In this document: piece by piece, positions 56,801-64,000 of the stretch | Layout of the letters: each line of letters begins with the position of its first letter | How positions within the stretch are numbered: the first letter of the stretch is position 1 | NCBI GenBank assembly: GCA_937899835.1 | Contig: CALCCE010000238.1 | Location: 38,538-102,537, forward strand | DNA: 64,000 nt | Reading direction: 5' to 3' | Origin: an uncultured Flavobacteriales bacterium | Lineage (GTDB): Bacteria > Bacteroidota > Bacteroidia > Flavobacteriales_G > Salibacteraceae | Notes under the pieces: generated by a model | Seen by the model: the letters and a program-made list of their open reading frames with translations, nothing else | The model's database searches: none | What the model was told of the DNA's origin: nothing | Position numbers and translations under genes: made by a program

Positions 56801-57303
56801 CCATTGCCTTCGCCGGTACCGTAGTAAATCTCAGCAGTATTGGCAGGATTCTGCGCAATGCAGGAAACCGCCATGCTGGCCGCAAAATCATCAATAGCGG
56901 TCCAGGAGCCACCGGCATCGGTAGAGCGCCAAAGGCCTCCGGAAACACCACCGGCAAAATAGCGGCTGGGGTTAGAAATGTCGATGAGCAATGCGCGGGT
57001 ACGGCCGCCAGTGCCAAAGGGGCCAATTTGTGTGGTAGTGCCACCGATGTTTTCGACACCGGGCTGCACGCCATACATTTCGGCAAATTCAGCTGCCAGC
57101 TGAGCATCCTGTTTCTCCCATTTCAGTGGAGAAATCCATGGGATTTTGCCTTCCCGGTTTTTCTTCATTTCATACAATTCAGCGTAGGCCTTAGGGTTTT
57201 GCTTTTGCTGAAGGGGAGCAGGTTCGGGGGTACTGGGAGAGCAAGAAAATAAGCATAAGAGTAGCATGGGACCCCACAAGAGTCCCCATTGGGAATGATT
57301 CAT
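53812..57303 (-). CDS. Giant surface protein: sortilin-like propeller, dockerin- and cohesin-like domains, T9SS sorting domain
   Basis: A 1163-residue protein. Signal peptide with a lipobox (LLLLCLFSC, Cys near residue 22), then a propeller of BNR/sortilin-like blades (GVMKSTDGGLSFSAL, LMVSDDGGASW, VYKSTNYGATW, YFSLDGGNTW), a carboxypeptidase-regulatory-like segment (VSGTVRTEDGIAVQQ), a dockerin-like pair of calcium loops (DIDDRNGVSGLDVV and ADVDNSGSINSFDLIE, about 850-910), a cohesin-like beta domain (LPVYADAFQNRIAYQYQMEWD), and a T9SS sorting domain (YPNPFENRLAIP to the end). Such proteins are probably adhesins or polymer-binding proteins. Carrying both a lipobox and a T9SS tail is unusual. 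The frame is open to 57384, but the signal peptide fixes the start. Confidence 0.9.
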   Translation of the reverse strand: MNHSQWGLLWGPMLLLCLFSCSPSTPEPAPLQQKQNPKAYAELYEMKKNREGKIPWISPLKWEKQDAQLAAEFAEMYGVQPGVENIGGTTTQIGPFGTGGRTRALLIDISNPSRYFAGGVSGGLWRSTDAGGSWTAIDDFAASMAVSCIAQNPANTAEIYYGTGEGNGLGGGNPYLNGMGVMKSTDGGLSFSALSSTTTNSDFVTCNSIACSNNPNLTNRVFVGTSEGLMVSDDGGASWIKHIDNDFINDIISFSNGAVLVAGRSSVYYSPNGTLGSYTQNTLGMFSSRTRIANCVTQENNVYAVFTYNKVQAVYKSTNYGATWTLVNHPNTGTYGSYTLQIGVHPLDPNKLVVGGIKMYFSLDGGNTWAKSATSHDDYHAYAPQPNNPDKFLVGTDGGVYRFDWNTVANTTQKLNSGYLVTQFYHGSAMSSGLKAIGGTQDNGTVYMNAFGGTATRIDGGDGFRCYASRTEPIFGYTSRQNGNVSRKVDITNALTLSNCSYDDTQTGCFSTNVGNNPVFGTTGGMVGFRTNFEVNEANENQFYVIASDRIWRFDWTGVAPDGYTWTRISGFQPANSSRLACDNQLDPTVFVASSNRLYRKDNAGSSGESDAVVPLNADRPNELVGQSVGDIEVNPNNNSQLFLAFTSHGNYNHIYKVSNALTADQSTDPVVWNNISGNLPQDLPVNCLALNTEAPEYVIYAGTDFGLYYTLDGGLHWVKEATIPNVPIFDLDFRANDQTLFVFTFGRGAFAIQTPTLTTAQVSGTVRTEDGIAVQQVAVSVSNTTQTNGTAGDYLFDGLPIGANLEISPQKDIDDRNGVSGLDVVLISRHLQGIELLNSPYKMIAADVDNSGSINSFDLIEIQNLVLYITTEFSNVDSWRFVPSDFVFPDPSDPFASGFPEAISITGLSQNLTSQDFIGIKMGDLNATSDPANRLATGKNMLFRLKDKPLAAGEVVTLPVYADAFQNRIAYQYQMEWDASHVELVEVSANEQLPMEQARYHTEGNTISGLRHTNDADGVSITNDQPLFFVTLKVRQATGSFQGLVHLKTDKSLVFDAQFASAELRLEVEREPLSISSALIDPYPNPFENRLAIPLTSGAQQQVTVMLFDASGKQVFQQAFQVAEGYSELEMNNLSALPSGSYLYVVNDPEGMRLLQGSLLKH

Positions 57304-57963
57304 AAGTCTTCTGTTGTTACTGGGAAATGTGGCTTCCACAGGGGAAACCAGAACTATATCTTCCTGGGTCGCTGGAAAAGCCAACAGCAGTCAGCTGAAG
57401 CCTTTCCAAAGGGAAAAAGTAGCTAAGGTGGGCAATGCATGGTCATAGGGATGGGGATTGGTGAATGGTAAAAAAAGTGTTGCTGATCAGTACCCTACAA
57501 AGAACTTGCGTTCTCCGCCCGGTCACAACCCCCAATTGGATTATGTACGTAATTGAATTCAATTATAACATCGCCAAAATTGCCCCATAAATCACATAGG
57601 CCGATTTTTATTGAAAAAGGTGAGCGTCAGAAAATGTAACCTCTGGTCATTAGTAATTGCATTGTACAAGTACGTCTTCTTCAATTTTTACTCATGAAAA
57701 AAGAAACTATAGGACCAGCCAATTGGGATATGAAAAACGGATATAAAAGCCTCGATAAATAGGTCATTTAAGACGATCTACCAGAAGCCATCGCCAAACT
57801 ATTCAGGTGAGCGTTAAAACAACATAATCCAGGATTTTAGCTCAAATCAGGAGGGCTATTCACACCACCTCCAAACCTCGTTTACCCAAAGCTTTCCTTA
57901 TTCGTTCTCGCTTTTCGTTCTCGCGCTATTATTCCTCGCTCTCATGTCTCGCGCTCCGCACTG
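57304..57963. other. Intergenic gap with a possible gene remnant and repeat
   Basis: About 660 bp between two giant minus-strand genes. An ATG at 57694 opens a 22-codon plus-strand frame (MKKETIGPANWDMKNGYKSL, then DK and a stop); the same frame after two stops reads DDLPEAIAKLFR, as though a longer gene had decayed. At 57890-57965 lies a CGTTCTCGC-rich stretch that matches the dispersed repeat. Nothing else is recognised. Confidence 0.4.
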
Positions 57964-57965
57964 CT
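57890..57965 (-). repeat. Dispersed GAGAACG repeat, copy 3
   Basis: The plus strand has CGTTCTCGCTTTTCGTTCTC, a CGCGCTAT segment and TCGCTCTCATGTCTCGCGCT. Reading the minus strand gives GAGAACG units as in the other copies. It lies next to the 3' end of the giant T9SS gene. Confidence 0.5.
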
Positions 57966-60900
57966 ATTCTACAATCATCCGCTCAAAAATCACCAAGCCA
58001 TCAGCTTCCACCTTCACCAGGTAAATACCAGAAGATAAGTTTTTGGCATTTATTTCACTGAGGCGACCCGCCAAACGCTGCTGGTGCACCAAAGCACCCA
58101 AGGTAGAGAAAATGGTCACTGTAGCCGATTCCGTGTTACCAAGGTCAATCTGAAACTGCCCATTGTTCGGATTCGGGAAAAGCTTCACTTTTAGTTCAGT
58201 TGGGACTGCAATGTTATCTGTGGGCGCAGTCGTATTGTCGTCAGGAACCACCGTAGCCAAGCGCAAAGAAGCTGGAGTTGTGAGCGTACAAGTAGGCCCA
58301 TAAGCACTCCAAACGCCACCCACATTAGCTGCCACACGTACGTTGTAGGTGGTGGCCAAGGCCAAACCGGGCACCCAATCCAGGCGGATAAGCGGGTTGG
58401 GGGTGTTGCGCACGAAAACAGTGTTGAAGCCGCCCGCCATAAATTCGAGGCGATAGGCCGTGGCGCCCGGTACGGTGCGGTAAAACACAAACGATTGCCA
58501 GGTGGGAATGGTGCTGTTGCATTGACTGGAAACCAGGCTGGGCAGCGCACCAAAAGACGGTGTGGTCACCGAACAAGCGGTGCCATAAGGGCCCCAAACG
58601 CCATTGACTTCCACTGCCACACGCACCTGATAAGTGGTGGAATTGGCAATTCCGGTGATGAAGCTCATACGGAAAGCGGTAGAAGCCCACCCACGAGTGA
58701 ATACCTGATTGAAACCGGAAGAGTTGGTGACCTCGTAGCGGTAGTCGGTCGATCCAGGCACATAATTGCTAAATAACCAGGAGCTGAGCGAACTCACCGT
58801 AACCCCACAATAGGTAGGGCCCAATTGGGTGGTGGGCGGTTGAGGAGGGGTGCTCAGAGCACAAGTCGGACCGTAGGCGGACCAAACCCCGTTGGCAAAT
58901 GCCGCTACCTCTACCGTGTAGTTGGTGTTGTATTGAATGCCGGGAACCACCGCAAAGGCAAAGTGGGCAATGGCCGCACCCCGAACGTGCACGAAAGAAG
59001 TGCTGCCAGTAGTAATGCGGTAGCGGTAATCGGTAGCACCAGGAAAGGCAGTGTGAGGAATCTGATCCGAAAGTGTCGTCACCGTGGTGCCACACAAGTT
59101 GGCGCTCAATACCGGTGGACAGTTGTTCAGGTTGGTCACCGGAGTATTCGCCGTGTTGGAACAGCCGTTAGCATCCGTCACCGTTACAAAGTAGACATCC
59201 GCATTTAATCCACTGAGGTTGGCCGTTGTAGCAGTGGTGGACCACAAATAGGTGAAAGGTGCAGTCCCTCCGCTAATGGCCGAGGTAATGGTGCCGTCGT
59301 TGCCTGGGCAGGTTTCCGGCGTAGTTGTCAGATTGATGGTCAATGGTCCAGCGCCCAATACCGAGGCATTCGCAGTACCGGTGCAGCCTTGCGCGTTGCT
59401 TACCGTTACCGTGAACGTGCCAGAACTCAATCCACTGAGGGTAGCAGTGGTTGCCCCGTTGCTCCATAGATAGGTAAAGGGGCCGCTGCCACCTTGCACC
59501 GAAGTGCTCATGCTGCCGCCATTCCCGGTGCAGCCACTATTGTTGGGCGTTAGACTCACATTGAGCACCTGGGTATTGAGGTTGATGGTAAGCAAAGTAT
59601 CGCAGCCACCGGGGCCAGGCAAAGTATCGGTGTAGGTGCCCGACATGCTGTAAACTGTGCCAGAAGGCGAAGTATACGCCCCACAAGTGTTGACATTCAA
59701 CGTTTGGGTAGGCAAAGGTAGAATGGTAAGGTTGAGGGTAACCACCGAATCGCAGCCGTTGCTGGCGGTAAGCGTGTCTTGGTATTGGCCGGTACTGGTG
59801 TAGACCTGGTTGCTACCGGGCAGTGAAAAGCTGCCGCAAGCCGTAGCGGTGAGGGTAGACGTGAGGACAGTGCAGGGTGTAGGCAACTGAATTTTGATCA
59901 AGTACCCCGATTGGCCGCCGGTTAAGATGTCGTTGCCGTTGGGAGGATCGAAATTAATGGAATCAGCGTAGGCACCCGATTGAAAAATGCACCCAGAAAA
60001 AGGCGTGTTCCGACTAAAGGCACCGTGAAAGGACCAATCGTTGGCGGTAAAATAAGTTGCCCATTCTAATTGTCCGAGGTTGGAGAAAGAGCCAGTCCAA
60101 GGGTGCCGCCGGTTGGTGGGTGGTGCCGGAAAAACAGTGCCGTTGCTCCAAGTGGTAGGGTTAGAATACCCGCCCATTGTATAGTAATGCTCGTTTCCGT
60201 TGGCATCTCTCGCGAAACTAATGTCACTGGCAAAAGTCCCGGCAGGCAGTGGGGTAGACCAAACCAGGTTACCACTGGGGGTATATTTTTCCAAATAGTA
60301 ATTGTTGGTCGGAGAGGTACAGTCGTTCACTGAATTGGTGGTACAAACGGCATCTATCCAAACGATAACCGGCTCACCGGCATCGTTCAAGGTCATGTCT
60401 ACCAAACCATCGGCGTTGCATTGTCCCAGAGCCTTGTACCAATCCAGGTTGCCTGCGGTGTTCAATTTGATCCAAAAAGCTTCTCGTTCATTGCCAGGAC
60501 CAGAACATACCTGACCACTAATCAAAGTCGTGGTGGCACTGGGGTCCACATCCAGGTCAAACTGAATACTACCTCCAAAATATAAGTTCCCGGCAGCGTC
60601 TACGGCCATGGTCTCGTTGAAATCAAACAGGGAAAGGTGGCCAAAGAAACGAGCATACACCAAGCTTCCTGATGTCGTGTATTTGGCCGCAAAAATGCCA
60701 AACTGGCTGGGGTGGCCCAAGGCCGTTACACCAGAACCTGGTTCGAAATCCATGCCATTGCCCAACATACGTCCCATGAGGTATACGTTACCAGCCGCAT
60801 CCAGGTCGAGGTATTGCCCGTGACTGAATTGATTGACCAAAAGGGGATGGCCCCAGGCATAGCTTCCGTTAGGGTTTAACTTTACCAGGAGGCTGTTGTC

Positions 60901-61347
60901 TTGACTATATATGGAAGAACCAATGGAAGTAATGTTGACCACACCAGCTCCCGGGTCCATGTCAATGGTGCCATCAAATTGGCCGGTAATGTAGATGGCA
61001 CCATTAATGTCTACTGCAAAGTCTTGAATGCTGAGGCTACCATAATCAAATTGAATGGCGTTGACGAAGTTGCCGTTGGTGTCCAGCTTTTGCAAATAGG
61101 AGTCAGTACCGCTGCTGCTGGGTGTTAGCACAAAACTTCCTGGTCCTGGATCCAGGTCGATGCTTTGGGTGAATTTACCCAGCGTGTAGATGAAACCGTC
61201 GGCTCCGGCTTTTAAGATTTGGGTGCGTTTTTCAAAGGATACCACTTGTGGCGTTTGGGCCAAGGCAGCAAACGATCCGGCGAAAGCCATCAAAAGAAAA
61301 AAGGCAAGAAATAGACGATAGATTTGCTTGTATAGTTGGGGCAACAT
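57964..61347 (-). CDS. Giant T9SS-exported protein with SBBP, SprB-type and Cys-bearing FN3-like modules
   Basis: An 1127-residue protein. Signal peptide (LFLAFFLLMAFAGSFAALAQ), then SBBP-type propeller repeats (about 30-480; GFIYTLGKFTQSIDLDPGPG, AVDINGAIYITGQFDGTIDM), a Thr/Ser-rich linker, two SprB-like repeats (about 610-760; FTYLWSNGATTATLSGLSSG and FTYLWSTTATTANLSGL), three FN3-like modules of about 95 residues (about 765-1050), and a T9SS sorting domain (LFPNPNNGQFQ to the end). Each module has two Cys in or near the motifs CGTTVTTL and YGPTCALSTP. These modules are related to those of the signal-less twins at 23-28 kb. SprB is a gliding adhesin, so an adhesive role is likely. Confidence 0.88.
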   Translation of the reverse strand: MLPQLYKQIYRLFLAFFLLMAFAGSFAALAQTPQVVSFEKRTQILKAGADGFIYTLGKFTQSIDLDPGPGSFVLTPSSSGTDSYLQKLDTNGNFVNAIQFDYGSLSIQDFAVDINGAIYITGQFDGTIDMDPGAGVVNITSIGSSIYSQDNSLLVKLNPNGSYAWGHPLLVNQFSHGQYLDLDAAGNVYLMGRMLGNGMDFEPGSGVTALGHPSQFGIFAAKYTTSGSLVYARFFGHLSLFDFNETMAVDAAGNLYFGGSIQFDLDVDPSATTTLISGQVCSGPGNEREAFWIKLNTAGNLDWYKALGQCNADGLVDMTLNDAGEPVIVWIDAVCTTNSVNDCTSPTNNYYLEKYTPSGNLVWSTPLPAGTFASDISFARDANGNEHYYTMGGYSNPTTWSNGTVFPAPPTNRRHPWTGSFSNLGQLEWATYFTANDWSFHGAFSRNTPFSGCIFQSGAYADSINFDPPNGNDILTGGQSGYLIKIQLPTPCTVLTSTLTATACGSFSLPGSNQVYTSTGQYQDTLTASNGCDSVVTLNLTILPLPTQTLNVNTCGAYTSPSGTVYSMSGTYTDTLPGPGGCDTLLTINLNTQVLNVSLTPNNSGCTGNGGSMSTSVQGGSGPFTYLWSNGATTATLSGLSSGTFTVTVSNAQGCTGTANASVLGAGPLTINLTTTPETCPGNDGTITSAISGGTAPFTYLWSTTATTANLSGLNADVYFVTVTDANGCSNTANTPVTNLNNCPPVLSANLCGTTVTTLSDQIPHTAFPGATDYRYRITTGSTSFVHVRGAAIAHFAFAVVPGIQYNTNYTVEVAAFANGVWSAYGPTCALSTPPQPPTTQLGPTYCGVTVSSLSSWLFSNYVPGSTDYRYEVTNSSGFNQVFTRGWASTAFRMSFITGIANSTTYQVRVAVEVNGVWGPYGTACSVTTPSFGALPSLVSSQCNSTIPTWQSFVFYRTVPGATAYRLEFMAGGFNTVFVRNTPNPLIRLDWVPGLALATTYNVRVAANVGGVWSAYGPTCTLTTPASLRLATVVPDDNTTAPTDNIAVPTELKVKLFPNPNNGQFQIDLGNTESATVTIFSTLGALVHQQRLAGRLSEINAKNLSSGIYLVKVEADGLVIFERMIVE

Positions 61348-61484
61348 AGCAAGGGGTTTTGGGGGTTAATACGTTAGAAAGACACCTCTGCAAATAAGCG
61401 TCTAATGACTTTCCAAGAGCAAAAATAGCTATTGATACGCTCTCCGCCTGGAAAACGACATTATAATTCGATTAGAGAAGGAAG

Positions 61485-61545
61485 AACAGAAGAGAGGCGA
61501 GAGCGGAGAACGAGAGGCGAAAGGCGAGGGGCTAAGGCGAAGAAG
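61485..61545 (+). repeat. Dispersed GAGAACG repeat, copy 4
   Basis: GGCGAGAGCGGAGAACGAG and GAGGCGAAAGGCGAGGGGC units on the plus strand, purine-rich. Confidence 0.45.
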
Positions 61546-61795
61546 GTGTGTATGGCAGCATTCGCTCATGATGATTACGAAGTTCTCAAAACACCTGTCA
61601 AAGGGAAAAATGTGGCTGTTCTAATGCAATACATCCTCTAAGATGCCGATACAGTGGTGCTCCCTATTTCTTACTAACGATCCAGTAAATGGTTGAGCAT
61701 TCCGAATAATTCAGCCAGCTATCTCGCCTTTTATTTGTTGTACAAGAAGTGAAGAAAACGGAGAGCGAGGAAGGTCAATCGACCCAAAAATTACT

Positions 61796-61880
61796 TTAGC
61801 AGCGCAGCCCTCCGTTCTCGCACTCGCACCTCGCGCTGTTTTCCGTTCTCGCTCTCCATTCTCACACTCCGCTCTGTTTA
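61796..61880 (-). repeat. Dispersed GAGAACG repeat, copy 5
   Basis: Plus strand has CGTTCTCGCACTCGCACCTC, GCGCTGTTTTCCGTTCTCGC and TCTCC. Its reverse complement has GGAAAACAGCGCG and GAGAACGGAGGGCTGCGCTG, then CTAAAG, close to the 39234-39300 copy (GTGAAACAGCACG ... GCTGCTAAAAG). Confidence 0.55.
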
Positions 61881-61930
61881 GTATCTTCGAGCCAATAACC
61901 CCAATTTTGCCCTTTAAACGTAGTTTTCCA

Positions 61931-63862
61931 ATGTACCACAAAACCTTTTTGGCAATGTTGTTGGTGGCGCCTATGTGGCTTTCCGCACAACGATTGCCCA
62001 CCCACCAAGAGCTGGACAAAGCCTTGGCCTACAGCTTGGAATACCCCGACGAATACTTCGTTTCGGAGCGTTTTACCACCACTTTCACTTACCAAAAAAT
62101 GGAGGAACGTGGGAAAATGTCTAGTGTAAAAAGCATCGAAAAATCCAACCTGCGACTCATGGCCCTGGAACACCGATCAGATTACTTGCACACGGAGTTT
62201 TTCGATGATAACTCATCGGTTAAAAAAACGCAGGTTTCGATGAACAACGGTCAGGTAGTGCCCGTCACCATCAATGAATACGCTTACCGCAGCAATGGGA
62301 TTTTTCACTCCGACACCCGAGTGGCGGCCTTTGAAGTGCCCTTCCGTTACGAAGGAGAGGTGCGGCAGATCGTTTGGGAAAAGCACCACCGCGACTTGCG
62401 CTACATGACCACCGTCTACTTTCAAGATGAATTCCCCATTCGCAACCGCAAGGTGATTTTCAAAATTCCGAAATACGTGGATTTGGAGATCAGGGAATTC
62501 AACTTTGAGGGCTATGCCATTACCAAAAAAGATGTCAACAATCCGAACGAATACTTTCGAACGATCACTTACCAACTGCGCGATCTACCTGCCATCATAA
62601 AAGAGTCCAATTCCCCGGGTAGTGCTCACCTGTATCCGCACTTGGTGTTGCTGCACAAATCTTACTCCGACAAAAAGGAAACGACCAAGCTATTTGCCAC
62701 TACCGATGATGTTTATGCCTGGTATTCGAAACTGGTGGACGACAAGCGGGAATACCCGGAAGAGATTCGCGACCTCACCAACGAAATTGTGGGAGATACA
62801 CAAGACCCATTAGAGAAAACCCGCAAAATCTACTATTGGGTGCAAGACAACATCCGCTACCTGGCCTTTGAAGCGGGCCTTGCAGGCTACCAGCCCGAAT
62901 CTGCAGATGAGGTGTGTAAAAACCGCTACGGCGATTGCAAAGGCATGGCCAACCTTACCAAGCAAATGCTGGCCATTGCCGGAATAGAAGCCCACCTGGC
63001 CTGGATTGGCACCAACGACCGGCCTTATCAATATGAGATGCCATCGCTGGTGGTGGACAACCACATGATTTGTGTGGCCAATGTAGGAGGGAAGCAATAC
63101 TTTCTCGATCCTACCGAAAAATACTTGCCTTTGGGCGAGATCGGGGCCCGATTGCAAGGCAAAGAAATCATGATTGAAGTAGACCCCGACAATTACCGTA
63201 TTGAAAAAGTACCTACCGCCAAAGCTTTTGACAACCGCATCGAGCGCCAGTTTGATTTGCAACTGCAAAACGGCCAATTGGTAGGGAAGGGGACAGCTGC
63301 TTATTATGGCCAGGAGCGGGTAGACCTGCTCAACCGCTACCACTATGCCCCCATGCAACTGCGGGGCCGCAACATGAAACGAGAATTGGGCGAAGCTGCC
63401 GAATCGCTGCAACTCACCGAAGTACAATGGCCCAACTACACCGACCGGGAAGCCCAATTGCAATTTGGGTTTGATTTTGAAATGAAACATCGGGTGAACA
63501 CCATCGGCAACCGCACTTTTGTGCGCTGGGATCCTTTAGAAGAGTTTCGGGCATACGACCTACCCGAAGATCGGGTAAATCCCCTGTGGTTTTCGAACAA
63601 GCAATACCGCACCACCGAACTCACCTTGGCCTTGCCAGCAAACCTGGAGTTGCAAAGCATTCCAGAAAACCTGGTTTATAAAACCACCGATTTTGAGTTG
63701 ACCGTCACCTATACCCGAACCGAACAGCAACTAAAATGCGTCACCAAGCTGGTGGTGTATGACGGCAAGTTGGCACCCGCCAGTTTTGACGAATGGAACA
63801 AAGCCTTCCGCACCTTGCGGCAAAATGCCTACCGACAACCTTTGGTGTTTACTGCTAAATAA
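61931..63862 (+). CDS. Secreted DUF3857/transglutaminase-like protein
   Basis: A 643-residue exported protein: signal peptide (about 1-20, FLAMLLVAPMWLSAQ), a DUF3857 N-terminal domain (about 35-245; MTTVYFQDEFPIRNRKVIFKIP), a transglutaminase-like domain (about 275-400; RKIYYWVQDNIRYLAFE, the Cys in NRYGDCKGMANL, the His in VVDNHMICVA, and the Asp in YFLDPTEKYLP), and a C-terminal beta domain with QYRTTELTLALPANL. Catalytic Cys-His-Asp are all visible. Family members are secreted or periplasmic with roles mostly unknown. The ATG at 61931 is used; an upstream TTG at 61907 would extend the N-terminus by eight residues. The following gene starts nine bases after the stop. Confidence 0.88.
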   Translation: MYHKTFLAMLLVAPMWLSAQRLPTHQELDKALAYSLEYPDEYFVSERFTTTFTYQKMEERGKMSSVKSIEKSNLRLMALEHRSDYLHTEFFDDNSSVKKTQVSMNNGQVVPVTINEYAYRSNGIFHSDTRVAAFEVPFRYEGEVRQIVWEKHHRDLRYMTTVYFQDEFPIRNRKVIFKIPKYVDLEIREFNFEGYAITKKDVNNPNEYFRTITYQLRDLPAIIKESNSPGSAHLYPHLVLLHKSYSDKKETTKLFATTDDVYAWYSKLVDDKREYPEEIRDLTNEIVGDTQDPLEKTRKIYYWVQDNIRYLAFEAGLAGYQPESADEVCKNRYGDCKGMANLTKQMLAIAGIEAHLAWIGTNDRPYQYEMPSLVVDNHMICVANVGGKQYFLDPTEKYLPLGEIGARLQGKEIMIEVDPDNYRIEKVPTAKAFDNRIERQFDLQLQNGQLVGKGTAAYYGQERVDLLNRYHYAPMQLRGRNMKRELGEAAESLQLTEVQWPNYTDREAQLQFGFDFEMKHRVNTIGNRTFVRWDPLEEFRAYDLPEDRVNPLWFSNKQYRTTELTLALPANLELQSIPENLVYKTTDFELTVTYTRTEQQLKCVTKLVVYDGKLAPASFDEWNKAFRTLRQNAYRQPLVFTAK

Positions 63863-63870
63863 TCCGAGCC

Positions 63871-64000
63871 ATGACAATTGATAGAAAAACAAACCCTCAC
63901 AAAAGCTGGCTCGGTGTTTTAGTCTTTGGGCTAATAATCGGCTGTTGGCCCAACCAGGCCCTCGCCAGTTTTGATGTGGAAAAACTGGAATGGAAACCCG
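63871..64000 (+). CDS. Secreted protein, N-terminal fragment (cut by window end)
   Basis: Only 43 codons are visible. They encode a signal peptide (SWLGVLVFGLIIGCWPNQALA, cleavage after ALA) and the start of a mature part (SFDVEKLEWKP). The frame is open to the edge. Downstream of a DUF3857 gene, it is plausibly a second DUF3857/transglutaminase protein, as such genes often come in pairs, but that is inference. Confidence 0.6.
   Translation, partial: MTIDRKTNPHKSWLGVLVFGLIIGCWPNQALASFDVEKLEWKP

Larger units (their letters stand above)
61348..61930. other. Intergenic gap with dispersed repeats
   Basis: About 580 bp between a minus-strand giant gene and the plus-strand transglutaminase gene, so it must hold divergent promoters. 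It contains purine-rich (61485-61545) and pyrimidine-rich (61796-61880) copies of the dispersed GAGAACG repeat in opposite orientation. A frame at 61552-61641 (MAAFAHDDYEVLKTPVKGKN, then VAVLMQYIL) reads like a fragment of a gene but has no support. Confidence 0.4.

Noticed and set aside
61552..61641. 29-codon frame (MAAFAHDDYEV...)
   Set aside because: Too short and without supporting start signals or homology I can recall; noted only in the gap description.

Overview
The window is a chromosomal segment of a Bacteroidota bacterium. Six secreted proteins end in type IX secretion (T9SS) C-terminal sorting domains of the 'FPNP...G.Y...' type. There are many short lipoproteins with a Cys lipobox, a GldI-like FKBP lipoprotein beside nrnA, SprB-type repeats, and Bacteroidota -7 promoter boxes (TAnnTTTG). 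The cohesin/dockerin-like T9SS protein and the TPR-linked sensor kinases suggest a Saprospiraceae-like or similar environmental lineage; that finer placement is inference. I saw no tRNA, rRNA, CRISPR array, insertion sequence or prophage.

Layout. 1-1.5 kb: end of a PAS histidine kinase and a stand-alone receiver. 1.6-5.4 kb: ndk, divergent from an operon of nrnA and three FKBP-type lipoproteins. 5.5-8.1 kb: dnaA and a low-molecular-weight tyrosine phosphatase with an attenuator-like hairpin pair between them, then a 630-bp AT-rich gap upstream of dnaA that is a candidate oriC. 8.1-13.6 kb: thioesterase, aquaporin, secreted M36-like protease, YigZ, EamA transporter and ribD. 13.6-21.3 kb: prmC, a predicted outer-membrane protein, ligA, a small conserved protein, dapA, a hotdog thioesterase and an ABC-F ATPase.

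21.5-30 kb is the most unusual part. After a T9SS-exported EndA-type nuclease come two tandem paralogues of about 790 residues, each built from seven ~94-residue FN3-like modules and lacking any signal peptide. They are followed 10 bp later by an AAA+ ATPase of the kind found in extracellular contractile injection system (eCIS) clusters, and then by a convergent LRAT-fold protein. Related modules occur in a T9SS-exported protein at 58-61 kb, where each carries two cysteines that the signal-less twins have lost.

30-38 kb: small secreted proteins and lipoproteins, prfC, a secreted sugar dehydrogenase and a beta-propeller T9SS protein. Just downstream lies an array of twelve GGCAACA heptamers, six of them spaced exactly 17 bp apart. 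38-53 kb: a flavodoxin-fold reductase flanked by copies of a dispersed repeat, hrpB, two TPR-kinase/LuxR-type regulator pairs, a cytosolic class 3 lipase, an esterase and several lipoproteins. 53-64 kb: an FMN-binding protein, two giant T9SS surface proteins, and a DUF3857/transglutaminase protein with a second secreted protein starting at the right edge.

Regulation. Several start codons (nrnA, the endonuclease, the 44.2-kb regulator, the 42-kb kinase) lie only 4-5 bases after a TAnnTTTG box, which suggests leaderless transcripts.
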